From Sphaerosporella brunnea (taxonomy: Eukaryota; Ascomycota; Pezizomycetes; Pezizales; Pyronemataceae), in contig VXIS01000084.1 in assembly GCA_008704415.1 (NCBI GenBank), positions 1-64,000 of the forward strand: 64,000 nucleotides of DNA, in the 5' to 3' direction. The position numbers and the translations under genes were made by a program. The stretch's first letter is position 1. Each line of letters begins with the position of its first letter. Positions 31,039 to 42,098 of this stretch are shown here, piece after piece. The notes under the pieces were generated by a model, which worked only from the letters and a program-made list of their open reading frames with translations, did not search any database and was not told where the DNA came from.

Positions 31039-32683
31039 CTTCCGCCATCGAGCCAACATATTTGCCATCAAACGTCGCACATTAGGGGTAATAACAGCCA
31101 TGACGCGCGGGCCGAAAGCAGCGCACGGTCACCAGTTTCTCTGCGCACAGAGAGCAACCACCGAAGAGGCCAGGGAAGTAGGTTCCAATAACGCCACCTG
31201 GCTATGTTCGCAGACCGATGATTTGCTTACATACTGCACAGCAGATCGCCGATCGAAAACACATGGCGGCAAGCTCTGGCTATGCGCACGGTGTAATCGA
31301 CTCCACTGTGTTTACCTACGTCGAGGTGCAGCGTCTGATTCGCGTTGCTTCTGCATCAGCGGATGCAGCGCGTATCTGGGGCAGACGCATCCCCCAATTG
31401 AAGAGCCACGCGGCTAGACCAGATAATATCAAAGAGGTTTTGGTGACCGGGATTCGCTGGATAGAGGGTGGAGGGTTCGATAATAGCCGGGCAGCTTGTG
31501 GAAACCATGAGGAGGAAACATCGGTCCTTTGCACGTTTATTATGTAGACATCGGCGGCGAAGAAGGCTTGTCTGGCAACATTACGCAATTCTGTTGATCG
31601 TCATTTGAATTGAATCATTGAAATCTATCAACGTAAGCGATGCGTGCCGTCCAGGGTCCAATATACCCCATCCACACCCACAGCGAATGGAAGTTCAAAA
31701 ACCAACGCCTGGAGAAACAAAAATCGTCCGGGTCTCTCTGTGGGTAGCATTGTATAATGCATGCGTCCCTGACCATGCTAAACCACCACAACCCCACAGG
31801 CGTTCCTCGTTGCCGAGTGTCTTAAAACTGCTGGACCACCAAATCCTCCATTTCCGACCAGTTTGCCACACCTAATCGTATCTTGCGAAAACCAGCTGCA
31901 CGGGAGAAGATTGGTCTGCAATTTTCTGGCCGTTTCGAAGCATTCAGCGGTCGGAAGTTTGCAGCCCAGGGTTCCCGACGTGACATGATGCAGTGGAGGA
32001 TGGCACGCCGTGACGATGGTGAGCTTGTTGCCGGCACCCACGCGTCTGTTGGGATATGGAGTGTGCGTCACTCTGTACTCTGTATATCATGCGAGTATGA
32101 ACTGCGCTGTGAGGGTTTCATAGCGATGTAGTTAGATTGAGGTTTGGAGCTAGCGGTCCGTGACTGCACCTTAAACGCAGTAACAGCGCGCTTAGCTCCG
32201 CACCTTGAATTCATCGCGTCTACCGACGTTCTCGAAGCTCACTGCGTGAAACGTATCGCCAACAGCGTCATCACCACCATCGTGGCCGCCAGCGAGTGGT
32301 TCTGTGAGTAGATGGGGCAGGAGGGTCAATTTTCAGGGTTTCCGTGTTGCGCGACAGCAGCGGCTCACTTGCTCTGTATCTATTAACATAGTAAGGTTTT
32401 TTCACCTAAAGTGCGACCCATCCGCAATCCTGCTTTCTCCCCAACAACTACCTGATCGACGTCATTTAGCCGGCAAAAGGAATCTAGTCTATCGAAGCTC
32501 TTCAAAACACCATCCACACAACATCGCGACGAGTAGGCATCGTCCTCGACATCCTCCTCTTGAATCTTAGCTAACACGGCGCCACGCTGTATATAGATTC
32601 AACTTCCACCAATCAAAGCGCTTCAACAACATCACAACGCGGAGGAGGCATCATCTGCCTCATCAATCCCAAATCTCAAACAA
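31039..32683. other. Intergenic, no recognised gene
   Basis: ORFs up to about 109 codons (for example 31218-31547) have no recognisable motif. No repeat structure seen. Possibly decayed genic DNA. Confidence 0.45.
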
Positions 32684-34455
32684 CATGCGACCGAAACTGA
32701 GTCTGAAAGCCATTTTCGACGAGCGTGGTCGCGACCGTCACACGGACATCATTTTACACCAGTACATGAGGCGGGTGTGTCGCAAGACCTGTTCCGATAT
32801 GGGCAGCAGAGCCGGGAGCTTCCTGGTTCTGGCAACTATTTGGGACTGCAGCTATTGAGACGGACATCGTCCTCACCGTGGACTGTGGCTGCGCCGCTAC
32901 CACCACCGCCGCCGCTGCAACACGTCATCGACACCGTCAGGACTGAGTTAGATTCACGTTTGGAAAAACGCAAAATTCAGTTCTGTTGCGCTGCTGGCTG
33001 CGACCACGAAACGGACAGTTTAGCCAAGCGAACACGCCAAGGCAATCAGGTTATACGACATATACCCTGAGCTATACGTTCGGCCAATGGATAAGCGGCG
33101 GGTCTATAGGTTTGTCATGACCTGTTTCGATATGGGCAGCAGAACCGCGAAGCTTGCTGGTTCCGGCAACTACCTCGTGCAGCAGCTGTTGAGACGGACG
33201 CCGCCACCACCACCTCCGCCGCCGCCTCCGCAGCCGGCTCGTGCTGCGAACAGCGTGGTAGTGTACCCACAGTCAGCTTTACACACCATACAAAACACTG
33301 TTCATGGACTGCCGAAACACGGAGCTGGGTTATATATGCAGCGTGTGGCGAACGCCAAACGTGTAGCGCTAACTCCCGTTGATTCTCAGAACGTTGCAAA
33401 GTCCAGCCTTGAAAGCCTGGCGCAGCCTGTGCTGGATCGCCTTGTTCGCTACCTCCGCTGGGACTCGCTGCGCCTGCTGAGCACCGTCAACAAGCACTTC
33501 AACCAGCCCCTCCCCGAGAAATATCCTGCCGTTTTCTTACGTAAAGGACTGCAGCGTCTACCCGCCCCCCATCTCCGCGGCCTCAAGCAAGAAGACGGGC
33601 CGCAATCTATCTCATCGATAGAAACAAGAAAACCGGCGTTTACCAGATTCAAATGCACGAGCACACTGCGCTTCTCCCAACCATTGCCAACAAAACCAGG
33701 TTATACGACGTACATCCTGAGCTATACGTTCGGCCAATGCATAAGTGGCGCTTGTGAATGTTTCTTGATGGCGCCGCAGCCAGTTCGTCCTGCCAACAGC
33801 ATGGTGATCTACCCGCAGTTACCTTGAGGCAAGTTGCAAACCTCTGTCGATGCCCTGCCGAAACACATCACTGACGCCATCAAGACTGATTTGGACGCAC
33901 GTTTGGGAAAGACGGCGTTGCATGTGTTCTGACGAGCGGCGGTTTCGTCTGTTGGATGAGCAGTGTCGATTGTGACTTTCCGCGGTGGGTTGGCTCGGGC
34001 TTTCTGCGGTGGTTTGGCTGGGGCGTTTCTGCGGTGGGTTCAAGGCAACGGAACGGCCGGCTCTCCTCCGATCAATCGCCAACAAGATCAAGCTGCACGA
34101 AATCTACCCTGAGCTTTACATCCAGCCACTCGATGAGCGTCGCCTGTACAGGTTCGTTGATGGCTTGTTACGATACGCCCAGCAGAACCGCGAAGATGCC
34201 TGGCTCCGACAACTACCTCCTGCTGCACGTGTTCAGACAAAGATCGTCTTAACCGTGGACTGGGACACGGGAGCCCCTGTGGCTGCGCCGGCACCACCTC
34301 CGCCCCCATCGCGTCCGGCTTGTCCGACCAACGCTGTGATGTGGTGCCCAGAGACAGATTTGAAACCCATACAAGACGCTGTCGATTCCGTGCCGAAACA
34401 GATTACCGAAACCGTCAAGAAGGAGTTAGACGCTGGTTGGCTTGCAATCGCTTAG
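32684..34455 (+). pseudogene. Decayed tandem cluster of a poly-proline gene family
   Basis: Four diverged copies of one coding block lie head to tail at about 32684-33068, 33045-33345, 33690-33920 and 34040-34455. Shared peptide marks are (I)YPELY(I)xPxDxRRxYRF, a QQNRE-like run, QLPP/QLLR, a proline run of 7-10 residues (PPPPPPPP), then ANSVV(I/V)YPQ and a KHxxxxxKxEL(D)A end. Copies 1 and 3 are frameshifted. The last copy is open from 33985 to 34455. Nothing identifies the function of this block; the F-box-like stretch lies between copies 2 and 3. Confidence 0.6.
33087..33827 (+). CDS. F-box-like protein, probably a gene remnant
   Basis: A 246-residue frame from an ATG at 33087. After the poly-proline block (residues ~38-48), residues ~106-138 read SSLESLAQPVLDRLVRYLRW, then DSLRLLSTVNKHF, which fits the F-box consensus (leading Leu/Pro, central I/L-x-x-Y/L-L, then D-L-x-x-L-x-x-V-N-x-x-F). 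F-box proteins recruit substrates to SCF ubiquitin ligases through Skp1. Downstream I see no leucine-rich or WD repeats. The frame runs on into the third copy of the cluster block, so its ends are probably not native. Confidence 0.45.
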   Translation: MDKRRVYRFVMTCFDMGSRTAKLAGSGNYLVQQLLRRTPPPPPPPPPPQPARAANSVVVYPQSALHTIQNTVHGLPKHGAGLYMQRVANAKRVALTPVDSQNVAKSSLESLAQPVLDRLVRYLRWDSLRLLSTVNKHFNQPLPEKYPAVFLRKGLQRLPAPHLRGLKQEDGPQSISSIETRKPAFTRFKCTSTLRFSQPLPTKPGYTTYILSYTFGQCISGACECFLMAPQPVRPANSMVIYPQLP

Positions 34456-36130
34456 ACCAGCGCGTGGCTGGACCCTTTTGCTGTCAGTGGCCAACATGCA
34501 AGAGGTTGGCGGCAGGTGTATCTTGTTTAGTGGACGCAACACGGGCTTCTGCAGAGTTCAGACTCGCTCACCACTCCCTTCATTATTGTCAATATCTCCA
34601 CCAACGGAGCCTGCGGAACTGCTGGCACCACGCCGCCGACAGTGTTTGTCGGGTTGGAGAGCGCCTGCACTAGCTTAAGTGTCAATCGAAAGGAACGATC
34701 AATCAAGAACTACGTTCTGGTATTTCAGGAAGGGGACTGTAGAAAATCTGTCGCTAGCTGAAACTCCTGCCGGACTTTCGAGAGGACTCAGTGAGCCCTC
34801 CCACCAGACATCTGCTCCATAGAATTTGAGGAAACACACGGGATGTGGCTGCTTCTATCGCAATCCTACCGATAGAGGATCGAGCGGTATATCACCTCCG
34901 TATAGAGCGACGGGAAGGAACCAACTGCACTAGCAAAAATCAGACCGCTCGCCCATTTTTCCTACATGGAAAACGCCGTAACATGACGCAGACTCGGACC
35001 ACGTTACGTCACCGCCTCCAGCGTCAACTGTTTTATTGCAATGCAGCGACGAATCTATTTACCAACGAACGAGTAGGTTTGAAGCCAGAGAGAGCGATGT
35101 TTCATGAGGCATTATTTTATGGGTATTAAAGGTGTCGGATCAAGATATTCAACTCTATGTTTTCGCTAGATGATTGGAAGGCCGCCTTGTTTGTTTGTTT
35201 GTTTGTTTAAATCATACATCGTACACAAGGACATTAGCCCAAGTGCCTCCTATCTTGCGAATCGGAGTGAGGCCAAAGGCCTATGACGGACAAAGGAAAC
35301 CTGGTATCCTGTCCCCACGGTTTTACCCGTATGTTGGGGCTCCCCATACAAAGGGAATTGGAAGGCCACCTGTGTGCTGTAATTGTAGAGAGCAGGAGTG
35401 CAACAACTCCTGAGAGATTACTTCATGTCCATAGAGGCTCCCAAGATATGACAGCAATGAGCGTGGTTGAAACCCCTACAATGCGTGTTTAATGATTATT
35501 CCCTGTATACGATGGAGAGACAGCATGTCGAAGATCTGCTGCAGTTATGAATTTGTTTGATGTTCCTTCCGACTATTGCTAGGTGAGGCGAGTAGATAAA
35601 GGAAAGTTTACGTTACTTAGGAAATGCAAAGCCAACAATCGCTGTTTACAATCCGCTGGTACAAAGCTCGACGCTCCAAAAGGCCGCCGCTACAGACCTC
35701 GCCTCTATAGAACCTGCCAAATTGGCGGCAACCCGCGGAAGTCCACTACCGGAAACCAACCCCCGCTGATAACTGTACGCACATCAGAGAATAGACCCAG
35801 GGAGGAACGATCCCACATCACTCGATGCTGGTTGTTGGATATTTTTGATGGAAGAGAATACCCACGGCAGCAGACGGCCTGTTATTCCCAGGACTGCATT
35901 GCAAGCCACAACCGGCGTTGAAAGACACGAGTGAAGATGCTTCGCCACTGAGACAAACATGCGTGGTGTGGCAACCGGGATCATACTTGGCCACGGTGGA
36001 TGCGGCGACCTAGATTATAGGAGGACACAGTGCCAATGATACTAGGCACTGCTCCCAAAATACTGGCGACTGCCGAGTGGGCTGCACCCTGAAAGACGCA
36101 ACGTAGGAGGATCTTAGCGGAGTGCTCGCA
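34456..36130. other. Intergenic, with a (TTTG)n tract
   Basis: No gene recognised. A GTTT microsatellite at about 35187-35210 followed by AAATCATACATCG looks like the A-rich tail end of another minus-strand LINE, but the neighbouring sequence has no LINE coding marks. Confidence 0.45.
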
Positions 36131-36601
36131 CTACGGTGGTACGAAGAATACGTCGTGATCGAAGAGCCGCCGAATGCGGGTCCAGTTCCAACAAGAGCCG
36201 CCAACAGCTAGCTTGGCGTCGTATTGCAATATCAGACAGACGAAGAATACCCAGTCATCCAAGCGCCGTGGAAGGCGGGTGATGTTGATACAAGAACCGC
36301 GAAGTGCCAGATTGTTGCCTGTGTCCAACCTCGCAATCCCCACAACCACGGCCGTTTTACCATTGTACTCCCATCGTTCATCTCATGTGAACCGATCCGA
36401 AAACCTCGCATATATCATTCGCAGGGGCTGCATATATGACCTCTGCACTGCCTATTCCTGTGGGACCATGTTCCGTCCACAGGTCTGATTGCGGCATGAT
36501 TTGGCTTCGTTAACAGGCTAATGACGCTGGAGAATTGGCAGGGCGCTGCCGGTATCAGCGGGACGAAGGAAACCTCATGATTCAAGAGTCGCGGAATACC
36601 G
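36131..36601. repeat. Degenerate ~100-bp minisatellite, left part
   Basis: Marks such as CAAGAGCCGC, GAATGCGGGT and GACGAAGAATAC recur at ~100-bp spacing (36188, 36288). The same unit continues at 36978-37450. The interval between is filled by a LINE 3' end. The right edge of this part carries GCGGAATACCG, the LINE target. Confidence 0.65.
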
Positions 36602-36965
36602 TTTGTTTTTGTTTTAATTCTCATGTATTCCGCCGCTGACGGCCATGACATAGGAGACGGTACATATGCTCTTAAGCTCAGGTTCTACTCTGGGGTTGAA
36701 TATTCGAAGGAAAAGGACAAAGGGAACTGTGTGAAAGCGCGTATTAAGGGAACTTGTAGAGGGTAACATATGAAATGTTACAGGGCAGGCGTACTCTCGG
36801 CCTATGCCAGCCACATTCCAACTTTTGTGCTGCTTAGGAAGGCCAACACCGCCTCGTTACAGCGCTCGTCAGACACCAGGACATTAATAGACGTATTACT
36901 TTTCCTCCTCGTTGGGCCCTTCTCTTCCTCTTTCGTGGCGTTAGCCACAGCTTTTACACAGCACT
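36602..36965 (-). mobile_element. Tad-like LINE, extremely 5'-truncated (copy C)
   Basis: Begins (plus view) with the T-rich complement of the A tail and the same ATGTATTC(C/G)GCCGC motif as copies A and B. The minus strand encodes the last ORF2 residues KAVANATKEEEKG ... SDERCNEAVLAFLSSTK, parallel to copy B. Imperfect flank repeats GCGGAATACCG and GCGGAATGACGG (36591-36601; 36966-36977) are the target duplication. It lies inside a minisatellite, as do A and B. Confidence 0.8.
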
Positions 36966-36977
36966 GCGGAATGACGG

Positions 36978-37450
36978 TGCTGTTGCCGCAAGAGCCACGA
37001 GGTGCCAGCCTGGCGAGGTGGTCCCGGTATCAGCTCGGCGAAGGACACTTGATGATCCAAGAGCCGCCGAAGGAGGGTGTTATTGCCACAAGAGCCGCGA
37101 AGTGCAATCTTGGCGGAGTGGTCCCTGTATCATCTCGACGAACGACTGTTGATGATCGAAGAGCCGCTGAATGCGGGTACAGTGCCAACAAGAGCCGCGA
37201 AGAGCCAGCTTGGCGGCGTGTTCCGGTATCAGACCGACGAAGAATACCTAGTGAACCTGGAGCCGCCGAATGCGGGTGTTATTGCCACAAGAGCCGCGAA
37301 GTGCCAGCTTGGCGGTGTGTTGATCCATCAGAGTCGGTAACAATGCCGAGTGGCGCGGTGGTCCCAGTATCAGGTGGACGAAGGACGCTGCATGGTCCAA
37401 GAGCAGCCGAATGCACGTACAGATTCAACCAGACCCGCGCTGTGCAAGCT
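36978..37450. repeat. ~100-bp minisatellite, right part
   Basis: The motif (G/C)C(A/C)CAAGAGCC(A/G)CG recurs at about 36989, 37088, 37188 and 37289, i.e. 99-101-bp spacing, with TATCAG(A/C)(T/C)CGACGAA in each unit. Open frames through it are repeat artefacts. Confidence 0.8.
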
Positions 37451-39026
37451 TGAGCAGCTTGGTCCTGGTAGTTGAAGCTATAGACGGGGTCGCTGTCTAT
37501 AGCCGTTGCTGAAGTTCATGCAGTGGGCTTCAAGAACGTCGGTAGAAGTGATAATTGCAAGGCGCTGAGCTAAGTGCACGATTTCTGCAACTTAAGGGCA
37601 GAAACGGGCGCTAGCTCCAAACTCCAATCTGATTACTTCGCTGTCTAAACCAGTGCCTCAGTTGATACTCGGATGATATAGAGTAACGGACTGCATATCT
37701 CAACACTCCGCCTATCCGAGTATGAACTGCATGCCAAATTTCCTGCTAACCCGAGTCAGATGTCAGCTTTGTTGAGCTGCATGACCACAGAGTCGAGGTT
37801 TTTGAAGTCCCACTGCACGCGCCGGGGAACAGTCAGGGTGTTGGTACAGACCACGGCGGAGGATGTAGAGCATCTCCCGACCGCGAAACCAGCGCCTCCA
37901 TGATCCGTGAGCACCGTCGCCAGACGCGCACTCCTTCGTCGCCGCCGGAGCTCACATCCGCAGACCTCCAGGCCGGCCGCAGCTACCAGGACGGTTACGA
38001 CTACCGCCCGATCGCCGAACTCCATCGCCCCACCGCGGGCAGCGCTCAGCTCGATTGTGACCGCGTTCTGCAGCGCGTACAACATGCGCAACCTGGGCTT
38101 CAAAAACATGGATGATATCTCGCAGGAGGGCGGAGAGGAGCCGTACGACGGCGTGCGGCGTTGGGGAAAAACCGCGCAGGAGAGTGTCAGGTTGTGGCTC
38201 GACAGGCGCTAGGTATGGCGCTCTGCGGGTTTCCACCGTCGCATGCGTTTCGTTTTTACACCGCCAGGCTGTTGCATCTTCGTTGTGGGTGTGGTGAGAA
38301 CCGGCCCAAACTCGGCTTGATATCGAATAGGGGATATCATTTGCCGCGCACGGAACGTTGGGAGCGCTGAAAATGATGATAAGTCCCGGTGACCTCCACA
38401 ATGATCCCCCGCGAAGAGAGATTGCCCACTCATGAGCTAGGAAAATTGGGTGTTCCCAGGGCCTCAGGGTAAATTGGGTGTTTCCCGGGCCCCGAGGTAG
38501 ATACCAAGCTGCAAGCTGATTGCGCCGAGTAAATCAGCCCGCTCCTACGCAAATGAAATTACGTCAGGGTTTAAAGTAGAGTGATCGAAGGCGAGGCAAG
38601 ATTGTGGGTTTAGTATTTAGTACTTCGTGTAGACACTTAGCCCAGTGTTCCGTACGGTCCGTCCAGGACTGCAGACTGGATCGGACCGCCTGGTAGATCC
38701 GGTCCGTGCCTGGGACTGGGAAAGACAGCAGCCGTCGCAATCTATGTTCCCTTCGGCACTGTGGCTTGCCCCACCGCTTGCTACAGTGTCTTTTTTACAT
38801 ACTATATTTGCTATCTACACTATCTACACTATATAACCCCCCTCCCCCGGGCATCTTGTCAGCCGTTAAAAAACCTGGATCCCCTAATAGCTTCACCAGG
38901 AAAAAGGTACTGACTCAGCCCCTCTGCTCCTCCTCCACGTTAGCTCAACGCACCACCAACAACCAGACCTCTCACTCGCGAAACAAACACCCTGCTTGAG
39001 CTGGTACCGCCAAACCACAGATGCCG
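37451..39026. other. Intergenic, with a possible hAT-like end
   Basis: ORFs of about 60-150 codons on both strands at 37750-38400 show no recognisable motif. Two ~33-bp direct repeats of AAATTGGGTGTT(T)CCC(A/G)GGGCC lie at about 38438-38500. CAGTGTTCCGTACGGTCCGT at about 38644 with a GGACCG-rich follow-on looks like an isolated hAT-type end. ACTATATAACCCC near 38829 is TATA-like, but no plus-strand gene follows. Confidence 0.45.
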
Positions 39027-40988
39027 CTATGCCCGGTTGTCCGGCTGCCTCAAGAAGCGGTGCGCCAACGGCGCCAAAGCCTTGTGGTTGCTTCGATCCG
39101 TATCGCGCACGACCGTGGCAACGAGTACACGCACCCCGGGCTTTCTTAAGGCGTCCAAGACGAACCTGACAGCGTGGTTGCGTTCGAAGGATCGGCAGAT
39201 CTTCCCGCAGTGGAAAGCATCGAGGGTAGCCAGCACCTCCATATTGGTGGTGTTGATCATCCGAGTTTCCGCGGGACGTTCTGCCATCTCTTCTCCGCCT
39301 GGCAGGTCGATCAAGAGGAGGCCGTCCATGCTGTAGGCAACAACCGCTCGTGACGAACTCTCGTTCGCCGCCGTCTTCGCCGTCTTCGACCAGCGGGCCA
39401 CGAAGTCGAGCAATGTCGGCGTGAGCTTCTCCCCCTTGGCTTTGTCCTTCGGAATAATACGTGGGGCCGCCGCACCTTCAAACGAAGTGATGGAGACTTG
39501 TGCGCCTTCCAACGGTTCGAGAAGCTTGCGGGCCAGCCACGTCTTTCCGCTCCCGGACTGGCCGCGGAGAACCAGCACGAGAGGACGCGCTTGGTCCCGG
39601 TGCTCCAGCAATCTCGCCATTCTTGCAGCGAATTCGGAAACGATACAAACCGTGTCGAAGCTGCACACGGCTTTGCGACCGTAGGTCACGTCCCTCGATC
39701 CCGGAGTCCAGCCGATAGTTTTAACGCCATCCATCTCTCGGATGCAGGCGACGGTCGTAACACGGTGTCTCGAGAGCGCCTTGTCAAAGGTCTCCTGGGC
39801 CACTGCGTCCGCCTCCGCTGCCTGTTCCTCGAGTTGTTGGCGTTCTTTTTCGGCTATTTCCTGGCATCGCCGCTCAAGCAGCTTGTCGAGGTGTTCGGCA
39901 GTGGGCTCTACGAGCATGACGCGTTCTTGCGCCCCGACTCTTAAAGACCCATCGGTGCCGATCGCTGGGAGCGATCCATACCGACGGGGCCGCAACCTGG
40001 ACGGCTGATCGGCAATGGAGAGGCCTTGCAGTGAAGGCAAAGGGTCGACGGCAGCAGCTTGGTAGACAACATCGGCATTACGCTCGGGCGCCGCCTGCTG
40101 GACAGCATCGTCGAGATCGGTCTCGTCGGGCGTACGACCAACATGGCCGTTGCCCTCGAGTCCGTTCTCAACGGGCGCCAGCTGCTGGACAGCATCGTCG
40201 AGATCGGTCTCGTCGGGCGTACGACCAACATGGTCGTTGCCCTCGAGTCCGTTCTCAACGGGGGCCGGCTGCTGGACAGCATCGTCGAGATCGGTCTCGT
40301 CGGGCGCACGACCAACATGGACGTTGCCCTCGAGTCCGTTCTCAACGGGGGCCGGCTGCTGGACAGCATCGTCGAGATCTGTATCGTCGGGCGCACGACC
40401 AACATGGACGTTGCCCTCGAGTCCGTTCTCAACGGGGGCCGGCTGCTGGACAGCATCGTCGAGATCTGTATCGTCGGGCACACGACCAACATGGACGTTG
40501 CCCTCGAGTCCGTTCTCAACGGGGGCCGGCTGCTGGACAGCATCGTCGAGATCTGTATCGTCGGGCGCACGACCAACATGGACGTTGCCCTCGAGTCCGT
40601 TCTCAACGGGGGCCGGCTGCTGGACAGCATCGTCGAGATCTGTATCGTCGGGCACACGACCAACATGGACGTTGCCCTCGAGTCCGTTCTCAACGGGGGC
40701 CGGCTGCTGGACAGCATCGTCGAGATCTGTATCGTCGGGCGCACGACCAACATGGACGTTGCCCTGGAGACCGTTCTCAACGGGCGCCGGCTGCTGGACA
40801 ACGTCAGCTTGCTCGCGGACCTCGGCCTCAAAAGATTTGGCCAAGGATTCCTTTGCCCGCTTCCACGTTGTCCACCACTCGGGTTTGCCAAGACGCAATT
40901 GCTGATTGCAGCCGCACCGCAGTACACCGCGATTTTTCGTCGGGTACTCCTTCGCCTTGTTCCACCCGTGCTCTGAACACTCGTACAT
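39027..40988 (-). CDS. Kinesin-like P-loop protein with 29-residue repeat array
   Basis: ATG at 40988 gives 653 residues with no stop. Residues 1-60 hold a Cys/His cluster (YECSEHGW ... RCGCNQQL) that could bind a metal. Then come about eight near-identical 29-residue repeats (AVQQPAPVENGLEGNVHVGR + APDDTDLDD), an acidic linker, a Glu/Gln helix, and a C-terminal domain with all the kinesin nucleotide motifs in order: P-loop GQSGSGKT (476-483), switch I NESSSRAV (542-549; consensus N-x-x-SSRSH), switch II DLPGGE (561-566; consensus DLAGSE), INTTNMEVLATLD (consensus INKSLxALG), and a final ERNHAVRFVLDALRKPGVRV. Known kinesins have ~110 residues between P-loop and switch I; here only ~58, so the microtubule-binding core is cut down and motor activity is doubtful. 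A possible 5' intron acceptor (CTGAC...ACAG) lies about 15 nt upstream of the ATG. Confidence 0.75.
   Translation of the reverse strand: MYECSEHGWNKAKEYPTKNRGVLRCGCNQQLRLGKPEWWTTWKRAKESLAKSFEAEVREQADVVQQPAPVENGLQGNVHVGRAPDDTDLDDAVQQPAPVENGLEGNVHVGRVPDDTDLDDAVQQPAPVENGLEGNVHVGRAPDDTDLDDAVQQPAPVENGLEGNVHVGRVPDDTDLDDAVQQPAPVENGLEGNVHVGRAPDDTDLDDAVQQPAPVENGLEGNVHVGRAPDETDLDDAVQQPAPVENGLEGNDHVGRTPDETDLDDAVQQLAPVENGLEGNGHVGRTPDETDLDDAVQQAAPERNADVVYQAAAVDPLPSLQGLSIADQPSRLRPRRYGSLPAIGTDGSLRVGAQERVMLVEPTAEHLDKLLERRCQEIAEKERQQLEEQAAEADAVAQETFDKALSRHRVTTVACIREMDGVKTIGWTPGSRDVTYGRKAVCSFDTVCIVSEFAARMARLLEHRDQARPLVLVLRGQSGSGKTWLARKLLEPLEGAQVSITSFEGAAAPRIIPKDKAKGEKLTPTLLDFVARWSKTAKTAANESSSRAVVAYSMDGLLLIDLPGGEEMAERPAETRMINTTNMEVLATLDAFHCGKICRSFERNHAVRFVLDALRKPGVRVLVATVVRDTDRSNHKALAPLAHRFLRQPDNRA
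40092..40810 (-). repeat. 87-bp coding tandem repeat in the kinesin-like gene
   Basis: GCTGCTGGAC recurs at 40181, 40268, 40355, 40442, 40529, 40616, 40703 and 40790, i.e. every 87 bp = 29 codons, with a more diverged unit at about 40095. The encoded residue after GR alternates Ala, Val, Ala, Val, Ala in the N-terminal units, suggesting duplication of a two-unit block. Later units carry Thr and DE for DD. Confidence 0.93.
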
Positions 40989-42098
40989 GTGGTGGCCCTG
41001 TACGTTTGTCAGCCTACCGCCTATCCACCACCTAGCCAGATCTTACATTCCGCATATGTCTGGCGAAGTTGCGCTCGTCTACACTTTTTGGACAGTGCGG
41101 GCAGGGTATTCTCAATTTCTTATTTGCGTTCGAAGTCATGTTTGTTGTAAGTGAGGTGATGTGTCGAGTGGGAAAGGTTCTGAAGTCAGTCAAGCTAGTT
41201 CTGATTGTTTATAAGTCTGGTCGCAGGTAGGGTTAGTTGGAATTAGGGTTTCTTGTGAGGAGGAGCATGAATACGGTATTGCTCTGTAGGCATCCGAGTA
41301 TGAACGGGTGTAACAAGGTGGCACTAAGGTGTAGACTGTCGCCTCCCGCTGGGAACTTTAGGAGTGACTCGGGCATATCCATCACACTGCGGTTCAGATT
41401 TGACGGACATAGAGTGATGTATCGAAGGATGGTCACGCGCGAGGTTGGATCTGTACGTAGCCTGCTTGGTCACAGCTAACCTACGTCTCAACTCTGTATC
41501 CGGCCTCAGTCCCGGCAAACGCTTGACCCCATCACAACCCCCTCCGCGTAAGGAAGAGGGCTATCACAAGTCCGGACAGTCCGACTTTAAGTGCGGCCTG
41601 AACCGGACTGTATGAAACGGGGTCCGTTTGTGACCATGAGGAGAAGCATGAGGGAAGGGAGGAGGAATGGGTTTGATTTCTGGACGACGAGACGGTGATG
41701 GAGAAATGGGGTGGATGTGCGGACGACGAGGCGGCGGAGGGGGAGGAGGAGGCGGAGAAGGCGGTGGAGGAGGAGGAGGAGAACGCGGAGAAGACGGTGG
41801 AGGAGGAGGAGGAAGTCCCAGAGTGGGTGCACGTCCAGGACGTGGAGATGAGAGACACCCCTCATGGTGGACAGTCATATACTCTGGGTTTCAATTGCAA
41901 CAACAGCACAATAATAACCCTCTGACATTGTTCGTGGTTCTCATGATAACTGTATCTCGACGTGGGTTCAAGAGACTATTCGTTTTCGTGAGTGACTGTC
42001 GACAAGTATGATCGCGGACAGTGACCATCACTGTAGCAGCCGTCCAGCTGGTTGTCAGCGCTCCGCGGTTTGCGATCATGCTGATCGACGCTTCCACA
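40989..42098. other. Intergenic, with purine-rich tract and a hAT end fragment
   Basis: At about 41556-41640 the sequence GAGGGCTATCACAAGTCCGG and following CCGGACTGTATGAAACGGGG match the hAT family at 63778. A strongly purine-biased stretch (41640-41830, GGAGGAGGCGGAG-type) keeps several frames open, giving Gly- or Glu-rich nonsense ORFs. No convincing gene. Confidence 0.55.

Noticed and set aside
36770..37453. 227-codon plus-strand frame with repeated AAECG and SRRT-like motifs
   Set aside because: It begins in LINE antisense sequence and continues through the 100-bp minisatellite; the repeats explain it.
40031..41035. Long plus-strand frames (up to 334 codons) opposite the kinesin-like gene
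   Set aside because: All three plus frames stay open because the 87-bp repeat lacks stops in every frame. Only the minus-strand frame extends into a recognisable domain.
41640..41878. Gly-rich, Glu-rich and Pro-rich frames on both strands
   Set aside because: They are by-products of a GGA/GGC purine tract with no conserved domain.
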